From contig DAOVYP010000150.1 of assembly GCA_030635565.1 (NCBI GenBank), positions 1 to 6,031 on the forward strand: a stretch of DNA of 6,031 bases, read 5' to 3'. Position numbers and translations under genes: made by a program. The notes under the pieces were generated by a model. The model saw only the letters and a program-made list of their open reading frames with translations. It was not told the origin of the DNA and ran no database searches. The stretch is from Spirochaeta sp. (GTDB taxonomy: Bacteria; Spirochaetota; Spirochaetia; DSM-2461). Shown in pieces: positions 1 to 4,966 of this stretch; position 1 is the first letter of the stretch, and each line of letters opens with the position of its first letter.

Positions 1-61
1 CATGGAACTGGTGAGAACCGGTAAAGTTCTGATGAGTCGGGGTAAAGAATCCACTGCCTGA
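1..61 (+). CDS. ilvN: C-terminal end of acetolactate synthase small (regulatory) subunit, partial
   Basis: The window opens inside a reading frame whose last 19 codons (2-58) read MELVRTGKVLMSRGKESTA, with a TGA stop at 59-61. The string E-L/M-x-RTG-x-x-x-x-x-RG is the typical C-terminal end of IlvN/IlvH. This regulatory subunit binds the branched-chain amino acid end product and activates acetolactate synthase (acetohydroxyacid synthase), the first common step of valine, leucine and isoleucine synthesis in the cytoplasm. The start and the ACT domain lie left of the window. An intrinsic terminator follows 19 bases after the stop, so this is probably the last gene of its transcript. The call rests on a short tail only; the RTG...SRG pattern is seen directly, while the family assignment is from memory of the family. 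Confidence 0.62.
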   Translation, partial: MELVRTGKVLMSRGKESTA

Positions 62-80
62 TATATCCGATGTTGAAATG

Positions 81-120
81 AAAGCGGGGAGCACCATATA
101 TGGTGTTTCCCGCTTTTTTT
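81..120 (+). terminator. Strong intrinsic (Rho-independent) terminator
   Basis: Bases 81-97 pair with 100-116 in a nearly perfect hairpin of about 17 base pairs, with two G-T wobbles (89/108 and 91/106) and a very small A/T loop. The lower stem is GC-rich (GCGGG/CCCGC) and a run of seven T closes the element at 114-120. It ends the ilvN-side transcript before the exported-protein gene, so that gene should have its own promoter in the 84 bases between the terminator and its ATG. Confidence 0.9.
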
Positions 121-204
121 ATGTCTGGTAAAACACTTGTTCGTGGCTCGGCTACCTGCTCAGAATCCACAAATAAAAACCGATAAATATAATGAGGTAA
201 AATT

Positions 205-1239
205 ATGAACCGCTGCCGAATTGTATTTATCATCATATCTGTCACTTACCTGACCACAAGCCTGTCTGCTCAAAACGACGGACAGATATCCGAGAGTATT
301 GTTCTTTTCGGAGATGGTTCTGTTCCGCCAGTCATTTTGGATAGCGAACAAAGCTGGATTCCGATTGCCGCCATTGACTGGGATTCGCGTGTTATTGACT
401 CGCCTCATGAAGGTGTTACAAGACGATGGCGCCTTCGCACGAATTATGAATATACACATTCAAGCGGTCCATCGACTATACAGATCCGTCTAAGAGGAGC
501 TGCAGCCGGACAGACATTCACACATCCATGGTCCGATGGAGCAGATCGAAAGGCGGATGCTTACAGCAACTGGTTCGAAGATACCGACAGCAGTTTGGGC
601 AGGGCTGGTCGGGGCTATGTTGAAGCCCGATTGATTGCCCCGCCTCGAGTACCGCTTACCGGAAAACTTTTCTCCATTACATTGGAGGCCTGGGATACAA
701 ATCATGAGTCTGATCAGGGGGTCGATTTTCCAATCGGTCCGGATGTCCAGCTGGCCTATGCCCGACCTCTTCCAATGGTCTGGCAGGAAAAAAGCCCGAC
801 TGTCCCGACTGATGAAGATCCGGAAATCAGCCTTGAGAAGGCATTGGTATTTGCACTTTCATTCGTCGAGGCATGCCTGATTGGCGATCTTCCTTCCTAT
901 TACCGAGCACAGGCGGATCAGGTTCGTTCACTTGATGACGGTATGGCCGTAGCAAAATACAGACTGAATCCACCAAGAGGGATTCCCGGGATAGCCGATC
1001 TGGAAGACTACAGGCGTCGCTATGATTATAAAATTTACGACACCGCTGTATTCAGCCGGCTTTTTCCTGAGTGGTTCGATACATCACGCCCATGGAATCC
1101 AAATGAGAATTCCTTTTTATTCATGGGACACCGAAATCGCTACTCCGGAGCTTTTCCTGAAGGTGTAGACTTCCTGGTGTTTGTTGTGGAAGTGGATCAG
1201 GAAGGAAACTGGAGTGTCGTGGCCAGGCCGGGTAACTGA
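205..1239 (+). CDS. Exported protein of unknown function (344 aa)
   Basis: I do not recognise the family. The ATG at 205 has a good ribosome site (GAGGT at 194-198, 6-base spacing). Residues 1-22 form a type I signal peptide: a positively charged start (NRCR), a hydrophobic core (about 6-16) and a likely cut after SLSA22. There is no lipobox, so the product is probably secreted, periplasmic or surface-exposed rather than a lipoprotein. Residues about 25-190 are rich in alternating polar/hydrophobic stretches and aromatic residues, suggesting a beta-sandwich. After a Pro/Asp-rich linker (about 195-212) comes a second part (about 213-344) that starts with a helix containing FVEACLIGDLPSYYRAQAD and ends in strand-like FLVFVVEVD...WSVVAR. 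That layout is reminiscent of NTF2-like domains, but this is inference. The gene stands alone between a terminator and the convergent rbgA operon. I see no clear sigma70 promoter; TTGTTC (137-142) with CAGAAT (161-166) is the best weak pair. Confidence 0.85.
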   Translation: MNRCRIVFIIISVTYLTTSLSAQNDGQISESIVLFGDGSVPPVILDSEQSWIPIAAIDWDSRVIDSPHEGVTRRWRLRTNYEYTHSSGPSTIQIRLRGAAAGQTFTHPWSDGADRKADAYSNWFEDTDSSLGRAGRGYVEARLIAPPRVPLTGKLFSITLEAWDTNHESDQGVDFPIGPDVQLAYARPLPMVWQEKSPTVPTDEDPEISLEKALVFALSFVEACLIGDLPSYYRAQADQVRSLDDGMAVAKYRLNPPRGIPGIADLEDYRRRYDYKIYDTAVFSRLFPEWFDTSRPWNPNENSFLFMGHRNRYSGAFPEGVDFLVFVVEVDQEGNWSVVARPGN

Positions 1240-1247
1240 AATCAGTT
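1234..1247. repeat. Inverted repeat spanning the two convergent stop codons
   Basis: AACTGA (1234-1239) and TCAGTT (1242-1247) are perfect inverted copies separated by AA. The left arm contains the TGA of the exported-protein gene and the right arm the complement of the rbgA-frame TGA. Only two bases lie between the genes, so there is no separate terminator with a T tract. The element is short and may simply reflect two TGA stops facing each other, although a weak bidirectional transcription-stopping role is possible. Confidence 0.45.
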
Positions 1248-1493
1248 CCAGCCTCGGCCATCGGGCCATTCCAGGCTCACGGAACCGAATCGACCTTCCC
1301 GAAGGTCCTTAAGTACCATTTGACAAGTTCTGGACCAGTCAACCCTGCCCCCGGCAATCAGGCAGCCCCTTTTCCTCCCGACTGCTTCAACCAGATCGTG
1401 AGGTGTTTCGGGTAAATCAACCAGCTTGTACCTCTCAATCAGCAGTGCAGGGTAAGTTCTAGAAATGTAGAAACGAAATCTAAAAGTGAAAAT
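1242..1493 (-). pseudogene. rbgA: In-frame C-terminal remainder of RbgA after an internal TAG
   Basis: Reading on past the TAG at 1496-1494 in the same frame gives 83 further sense codons and then TGA at 1244-1242. From about codon 208 the product is clearly RbgA: YISRTYPALLIERYKL, VEAVGRKRGCLIAGG and LKDLREGRFGSVSLEWP correspond to the family's YP...L..RY, KRGCL..GG and I.DIR...FG.L..E.P signatures. This C-terminal helical domain is the RNA-binding part that docks on the 50S subunit. Adding it to the open part gives 282 codons including the TAG, the same length as Bacillus subtilis RbgA as I recall it. From GTVK to TYP the alignment is also ungapped, with the TAG sitting where B. subtilis has Gln. 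The first eight codons after the stop (IFTFRFRF) do not resemble the family and lie in an A/T-rich patch. The fragment has no obvious start or ribosome site of its own. It is either a nonsense-mutated gene, a read-through product or a sequence error. Confidence 0.85.
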
Positions 1494-1496
1494 CTA
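1476..1496. repeat. A/T-rich patch with a duplicated heptamer creating the rbgA stop
   Basis: AAATCTA occurs at 1476-1482 and again at 1490-1496, offset by 14 bases, within a strongly A-rich (top-strand) stretch of roughly 1458-1497 that is flanked by TCTAG at 1458-1462 and 1493-1497. The second heptamer supplies the in-frame TAG on the minus strand. The patch replaces the helix that should join the RbgA GTPase and C-terminal domains. Base use is unlike the GC-richer sequence on both sides. Confidence 0.55.
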
Positions 1497-2090
1497 GTAG
1501 TCTATTCTGGCCCTCTTAACGGTGCCTAGATAAGCCAGAATCAAACCGGTGAGAGGGTCTTCGAACTTGTGCCAGAGCAGACCGGGAGTATCGAACAGTT
1601 CGAATTTACCGGTTATCGGGATTCGCCTCAGGTCTCTGGTGAGTCCCGGAGTGGCTCCGGCTTCCGCTTTACGCTTCCTGGAAAGAGCATTGATAATGGT
1701 TGATTTTCCGACATTGGGGATACCGGCAATCAGGGCCCGGACCGGTCGCCGTGAAAGCCATGATGCTCCTCTGCAGAGTTCACGGCAGGTACGGGGTATC
1801 GAATCCAGCCCCTTGCGGGTGGTAGCGGAAATCTGTACAGGCAACGTGTGACCTTCTCCCCTGAACTGATCCGCCCAGAGTACTGTTGCCACCGGATCCG
1901 CAAGGTCATCTTTATTCAAAACGGCCAGGCGAGGTTTGGATGCCGTTATCTGCCTCAGCAGCGGATTACGACTTGAAAGAGGCGCTCTTGCATCAAGAAC
2001 CTCGATCACCACATCAACACGTTTAAGATTTTCGAGGATGAGGCGCTTTGTCTTGGCCATGTGGCCGGGAAACCATTGTACTGTCGCCAC
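1494..2090 (-). CDS. rbgA: Ribosome biogenesis GTPase RbgA/YlqF, cut short at residue 198
   Basis: This is a circularly permuted GTPase that hydrolyses GTP while completing the large ribosomal subunit in the cytoplasm. The motifs appear in permuted order: WFPGHM (residues 6-11, with the family's catalytic histidine at H10), G4 NKDD (59-62), G5 SAT (88-90), G1 GIPNVGKS (123-130), G2 PGLT (148-151) and G3 DTPG (167-170). The start is GTG at 2090, fixed because WFPGHM sits at the N-terminus of this family; its G is the last base of the upstream gene's TAG, so translation is probably coupled. No strong ribosome site is seen. The open frame ends at TAG 1496-1494 after ...KRARIDY, whereas family members are about 280 residues. 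The truncated protein would keep the whole GTP-binding domain but lose the ribosome-binding C-terminus, which is still encoded in frame beyond the stop. Confidence 0.92.
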   Translation of the reverse strand: MATVQWFPGHMAKTKRLILENLKRVDVVIEVLDARAPLSSRNPLLRQITASKPRLAVLNKDDLADPVATVLWADQFRGEGHTLPVQISATTRKGLDSIPRTCRELCRGASWLSRRPVRALIAGIPNVGKSTIINALSRKRKAEAGATPGLTRDLRRIPITGKFELFDTPGLLWHKFEDPLTGLILAYLGTVKRARIDY

Positions 2091-4066
2091 TATGAAATTC
2101 TACAATCTGAAAGAATGGTCTTGAAATTTACACCGGTTTCCAGGGCGACAGGATCATCGGTTGCGAGTGCATTTTCAAGCCGGTCCATTGCGTCATAAAA
2201 TGAATTCCAGGCCTTCTGTTCGGATTCATATGCCGTTTTCATTTCCCGTACCTTATCGTCTCTGTCTTGAATCCACTCCGGAAGCCTGCGGCCGGCAAGA
2301 ACTAAAAGCGCTTCACGCTCATCAGTACTTCCGCCTTCCGCCGAAAGAAGGTGAAGAGCCAATCTGAGAAGCGCCAAAGTAGCCGGAATCGGAGTAATAA
2401 AACAGCCGGTGAATGGATCCGCCAACTTTTTGACGGCCTTGGAACCGCCGGGAAGAAAACTCGCGTAATGGCTGAAAACAAAAAGACGAATCAAGTCGCC
2501 GATATATGAACCGGCTTTTCCGGCCTTCACGGCCGCTCCGGCAAAAGCCTCTTTGTCATGCCTCATAACAAGCCCTGAAGCATGAGCATATCGCAGCGCA
2601 GCCTCACCTTCCCGCCCGGCAATAACTGACAGTAAATAACCCTGATCCTCGGCACGGCCGATGAATGTAGGAGTAAAGGGGCGATAGCGCCTGAGAGCGT
2701 CGAACCTGATTCCGTTCGTTCCACCGGTTACATGAATCCTGTACTGGGCCACATTCACCCCGTCAGGAGCCCCGGATACACCGTAACGCGTCATCAGTTC
2801 CGCCCGTGTGGACACCGCCATGGTGCGTTGTTTGAAAAAGAGCAGGTCTTCTCCCTCCGGCAGCTCAGCCGGCCAGGGTATGTCAGGTGTGAATAAACCC
2901 GCAGCAATATCTTTTTCATTCACCAGAGCGCCGGCGATCATGCCGAGTTCAATGTCCCTGCCATTGACATCCCTGCCCCGGGCTCCCCAGAGCGGCGTCT
3001 TGAAATGCTCGAAGGCGCTCTTTCCCGTCTCGGCACCGAGCTGCTCCTGGGGGAATACCTGGTCGAGGTCAATCTTAAATGTCGCCTTAAGATCTGCGTC
3101 AGCAAGGACACCCCACAGGGCCGGTAAAGCCTTCAGGAATGAGTAGTGACGCCCGTATTCACCATCTACTCCAAAAGTCTTCCGCAGAGCCTCTGCCTCA
3201 TTGGGATCTGAAAGCCAGGGTGTCAGAAGATTGACGACCTTCACAGCATCATCTTCGGTGAAAGCGAACACATCAAGGTCCGCCAGCCTGTCGGGATCGG
3301 TTAATCCGACTTGAGCCCTCAGCCAGGGCAAAGCCCATTTATGGAGCCCCGCATGGGTCACCGAAACGGATAGCAGCACCTTCAGCCGGGCGTCCGGAGC
3401 TGCGGTATCTCTGTTCTTCTCATATTTCAGGGCGTCGGCCAGACCGACAAGTCCGTAGATGGCCTCATCATTCTCCTCGGGAGTACCAACAGGAATGGGA
3501 TGATCGTACCAATAGAGCTGTTTTTCTTTACCGGCCTGATACGCCCCGATAAGCACCTTTTCCATTTCTTCGGGTATCCCGCCACTCATATCTTCAGATA
3601 CAGGTGGAGCAAGAAGCACATTGGAAGTAAAAAGAATTTCATCGGCCGGCCTTGTCACCGGGTCTGATGCCATTCGGTCAATATTAACAAGCCGACTTTC
3701 CCGTAAAAGGAGAATTTGCTTATCCGGATCGGTATTCAGATGAAGTGCCTCAGGAAAAAACACTGCCCATAGTGCTTCCGCAATCAATTCATCCGAATAA
3801 GCCCCGGCATTCAGTACTTGTTCAATCCGCTCAAATGCAGATTTCCGTTCTGATTGAACCGCCTTATCGTATTCTGAATGGAGAATGGCAACTGCACCCC
3901 TGAAAGGTGGTAAAAGTGCAGCATCATCACCATCACCGGTGAGTGCATCGAGAAAAGCGACAGCACAATCCGACGGATCATCGCCCGCTGGTTCCAACCC
4001 ATCCCAGAGAAATCTCAGTTTTCCATAAAATCGACCGGCTTCTTTACTCAACTCTGATACCCCCAT
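2090..4066 (-). CDS. Uncharacterised 658-aa cytoplasmic protein with glycosyltransferase-like GRAEDQ segment
   Basis: I do not recognise a named family. I choose ATG 4066 over ATG 4090 because it has AGGA (4075-4072) five bases upstream and overlaps the preceding TGA as TGATG; the 4090 start has no ribosome site and would overlap arsC by 25 bases. There is no signal peptide or membrane segment. Visible landmarks (numbered from 4066) are YWYDHPIPVG at 185-194, then an acidic stretch and a strand/helix region with KVLLSVSVTHAGLHKWA, and GGTNGIRFDALRRYRPF (448-464) leading into FIGRAEDQ (468-475), followed by RHDKEAFAG and a helical C-terminal third with a charged, coiled-coil-like end. The GG-N-hydrophobic-F-x-A-L...PF...GRAEDQ pattern recalls the acceptor-side segment of GT-A fold family 2 glycosyltransferases, but no clear DXD nucleotide-sugar motif is apparent to me. 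The gene sits between an ArsC-like gene and rbgA, overlapping both by one base. Its TAG stop shows that this genome uses TAG as a normal terminator. Function unknown. Confidence 0.88.
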   Translation of the reverse strand: MGVSELSKEAGRFYGKLRFLWDGLEPAGDDPSDCAVAFLDALTGDGDDAALLPPFRGAVAILHSEYDKAVQSERKSAFERIEQVLNAGAYSDELIAEALWAVFFPEALHLNTDPDKQILLLRESRLVNIDRMASDPVTRPADEILFTSNVLLAPPVSEDMSGGIPEEMEKVLIGAYQAGKEKQLYWYDHPIPVGTPEENDEAIYGLVGLADALKYEKNRDTAAPDARLKVLLSVSVTHAGLHKWALPWLRAQVGLTDPDRLADLDVFAFTEDDAVKVVNLLTPWLSDPNEAEALRKTFGVDGEYGRHYSFLKALPALWGVLADADLKATFKIDLDQVFPQEQLGAETGKSAFEHFKTPLWGARGRDVNGRDIELGMIAGALVNEKDIAAGLFTPDIPWPAELPEGEDLLFFKQRTMAVSTRAELMTRYGVSGAPDGVNVAQYRIHVTGGTNGIRFDALRRYRPFTPTFIGRAEDQGYLLSVIAGREGEAALRYAHASGLVMRHDKEAFAGAAVKAGKAGSYIGDLIRLFVFSHYASFLPGGSKAVKKLADPFTGCFITPIPATLALLRLALHLLSAEGGSTDEREALLVLAGRRLPEWIQDRDDKVREMKTAYESEQKAWNSFYDAMDRLENALATDDPVALETGVNFKTILSDCRIS

Positions 4067-4075
4067 CACTTTCCT
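4064..4075 (-). promoter_or_regulatory. Ribosome site and TGATG coupling junction deciding the start of the 658-aa gene
   Basis: On the minus strand AGGA (4075-4072) is followed after five bases by ATG (4066-4064). The A of that ATG is also the last base of the arsC-like TGA (4068-4066). Such stop-start overlaps usually mean ribosomes re-initiate directly, so the two products are likely made in linked amounts. Confidence 0.7.
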
Positions 4076-4404
4076 GTAAAAATTATCCATGACTTTGGTT
4101 CGTATCCGATGACAACATCGACGCCGTTACGAACAACCGGAGTCCTCAACAACAGTGAATCCGCCGTCAGTTCTTCCTCCGGATCGAACTCTTTCCATTC
4201 GAGCTGTTTTTTCGCCCATGCTTTACTGCTTCTGTCCATCATATCATCCCAGGAATTCCTGGCTGCAATCGCCCGAAGCTCCCCGGGGCTTAAAGCCCTT
4301 TTCCCCAGATCGACAAAATGATAAGAAATCCCACGCTGGTCGAACCACAACCGGCATTTCTTGGTATCCCGACACTTCGCAGTACCGATTATCTGCAGAG
4401 ACAT
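4066..4404 (-). CDS. ArsC/Spx/YffB-like thioredoxin-fold protein (arsenate reductase family, 112 aa)
   Basis: This small protein belongs to the ArsC-like glutaredoxin-related family. The first strand runs into the active-site loop IIGTAKCRDTKKCRLWF, with Cys11 at the position of the catalytic cysteine and a second Cys17 (C-x5-C). The family signature RTPVVRNG lies at 87-94, followed by VVIGYEPKSW. The length is normal for the family. ATG at 4404 is preceded by GGAGGT (4419-4414) at nine bases, a good ribosome site. It is the first gene of a three-gene operon with the 658-aa orphan and rbgA, and there is no arsenic gene (arsB, acr3, arsR) in view. A role as a true arsenate reductase is therefore not supported, and a redox or regulatory role of the YffB/Spx type is equally possible. 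The R-D-T that follows Cys11 is family-like, but the CxxC of Spx is absent. Confidence 0.87.
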   Translation of the reverse strand: MSLQIIGTAKCRDTKKCRLWFDQRGISYHFVDLGKRALSPGELRAIAARNSWDDMMDRSSKAWAKKQLEWKEFDPEEELTADSLLLRTPVVRNGVDVVIGYEPKSWIIFTGK

Positions 4405-4486
4405 AAAACCTAAACCTCCCAGAACAGGTGTAATTTGTTAGAGACTGCAAAAATTGTGGCATATGATGACAGCCGAAGGCGTAAAT

Positions 4487-4507
4487 GAACGGTTCTGTGA
4501 ACCGTTC
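4487..4507. repeat. Perfect 9-bp inverted repeat with 3-base spacer
   Basis: GAACGGTTC (4487-4495) and GAACCGTTC (4499-4507) are exact inverted copies around TGT. The element lies about 85 bases upstream of the arsC-like ATG. It could be an operator for a dimeric repressor or the stem of an RNA hairpin. No T run of terminator strength follows on either strand, so a terminator is unlikely. Confidence 0.6.
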
Positions 4508-4638
4508 TTGATCTGCACTCACTCGCTATCGCGGCGTCCATCGTCAGTTCGGCAATGCCCAATCAAGCTTGGCTACTGCTCTCACTTTCCCTGGCCGTCG
4601 GGAATGAACCTGCAGGCAGTTTCACTCCTCTCGCTCGA

Positions 4639-4668
4639 TTGATCATCATATCATGCAATTATTACAAT
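4639..4668 (+). promoter_or_regulatory. Candidate sigma70-type promoter facing the hydrolase gene
   Basis: TTGATC (4639-4644) and TACAAT (4663-4668) are separated by 18 bases and match 4/6 and 5/6 of the -35 and -10 consensus. A transcript would begin near 4675, just before the hairpin at 4687-4736, and give the hydrolase a leader of nearly 300 bases. Chance pairs of this quality are not rare, so support is modest. Confidence 0.3.
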
Positions 4669-4686
4669 CCTCGCGTGCAGGGGATA

Positions 4687-4736
4687 GGAGGTCAAATCAG
4701 CAGCTATCTTTCAAGTGGATAACTGCTGATCCCTCT
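4687..4736 (+). other. Hairpin containing an orphan Shine-Dalgarno sequence
   Basis: ATCAGCAG (4696-4703) pairs exactly with CTGCTGAT (4723-4730). After a C-A mismatch TATC (4705-4708) pairs with GATA (4718-4721). Below an internal loop GAGG (4688-4691) can pair with CCTC (4732-4735). The left foot is AGGAGGT (4686-4692), a full consensus ribosome site, yet no ATG, GTG or TTG lies at a normal distance. It may be a structured leader or small-RNA element that could mask this AGGAGG. No known riboswitch class is recognised. Confidence 0.35.
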
Positions 4737-4742
4737 CGCACA

Positions 4743-4748
4743 ATTATA
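4743..4748 (-). promoter_or_regulatory. Possible minus-strand -10 box for the arsC-like operon
   Basis: The minus strand reads TATAAT exactly at 4748-4743. The -35 position at 17 bases (TTCTGT, 4771-4766) is poor and there is no TGn extension. If used, it would give the arsC-like gene a leader of over 300 bases running back through the 4487-4507 hairpin. Weakly supported. Confidence 0.2.
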
Positions 4749-4782
4749 GTTCAGATAAAATCGTAACAGAATGCTTTCATTG

Positions 4783-4800
4783 TGGTACCAGATGATACCA
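4783..4800. promoter_or_regulatory. TGGTA-N8-TACCA operator-like palindrome
   Basis: TGGTA (4783-4787) and TACCA (4796-4800) form an inverted pair. The left half is itself part of the exact palindrome TGGTACCA, so TACCA also repeats directly with a 10-base period, about one DNA turn. Half-sites TGGT/ACCA are those of amino-sugar GntR regulators (NagR/DasR), which would suit a family 18 hydrolase, but the spacing is longer than their usual site. This is inference only. Confidence 0.25.
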
Positions 4801-4849
4801 AATTGCCGGTATTCCGATCCATTCCAAAAACTTACCCTCTACAGAAAGA

Positions 4850-4865
4850 TGTGACACTTATCACA
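4850..4865. promoter_or_regulatory. Perfect TGTGA-N6-TCACA site (CRP/cAMP receptor-type)
   Basis: TGTGA (4850-4854) and TCACA (4861-4865) are exact inverted half-sites with the six-base spacer of the CRP family consensus. The centre is about 109 bases before the hydrolase GTG. Downstream -10-like boxes GATAAT (4895-4900) and GACAAT (4905-4910) lack good -35 boxes, as expected for activator-dependent promoters. With GACAAT the site would be centred near -60, close to the class I position. Carbon-source control of the hydrolase is the natural reading. Confidence 0.5.
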
Positions 4866-4966
4866 ACGTGACTCCACTCATACGCGATACCATGGATAAT
4901 CTCCGACAATGTCTATTTGAGTAAACGGTTGACCCTCAAGCTCCACGACGCACATCATGGGCGACA

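Larger units (their letters stand above)
4405..4966. other. 562-bp divergent intergenic region without a convincing gene
   Basis: This gap separates the leftward arsC-like operon from the rightward glycoside hydrolase. Short stop-free frames exist on both strands, including a 55-codon hydrophobic frame from ATG 4555 to the TAA at 4720-4722, but none has a ribosome site and I do not call them genes. The left half (about 4437-4640) is GC-richer and contains a perfect hairpin. The right half (4640-4966) is A/T-richer and carries the candidate promoter, hairpin and operator sites listed separately. The size and density of palindromes suggest regulatory sequence or a small untranslated RNA rather than a lost protein gene. 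Confidence 0.6.

Noticed and set aside
188..193. Exact TATAAT 11 bases before the ATG of the exported-protein gene
   Set aside because: Transcription would start almost at the ATG and exclude the good GAGGT ribosome site; no -35 box lies 16-18 bases upstream. Probably chance in an A/T-rich leader.
1458..1497. Small insertion bounded by TCTAG target duplication
   Set aside because: Removing one TCTAG plus the 30 bases between (35 bases) breaks the rbgA frame, and the existing length already matches the family, so a simple insertion does not fit.
4066..4090. ATG at 4090 as the start of the 658-aa gene (666 aa)
   Set aside because: No ribosome site precedes it and it overlaps the arsC-like gene by 25 bases, whereas ATG 4066 has AGGA at five bases and a TGATG junction.
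4430..4450. CTCTAACAAA on the minus strand as an integron attC boundary
   Set aside because: The sequence only loosely fits the RYYYAAC core and I find no partner GTTRRRY with paired inner boxes at attC distance, and no integrase.
4487..4507. Inverted repeat as an intrinsic terminator
   Set aside because: Only TT follows on the + strand and no T run on the minus strand; no gene ends nearby.
4244..4522. 92-codon minus-strand frame overlapping the arsC-like gene
   Set aside because: Most of its length is the arsC-like gene read in another frame, and the rest crosses the 4487-4507 hairpin; no ribosome site.
4555..4722. 55-codon hydrophobic frame on the + strand inside the gap (stop-free from 4501)
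   Set aside because: No ribosome site, no recognised similarity, and its end lies inside the hairpin at 4687-4736. Likely a chance open frame.
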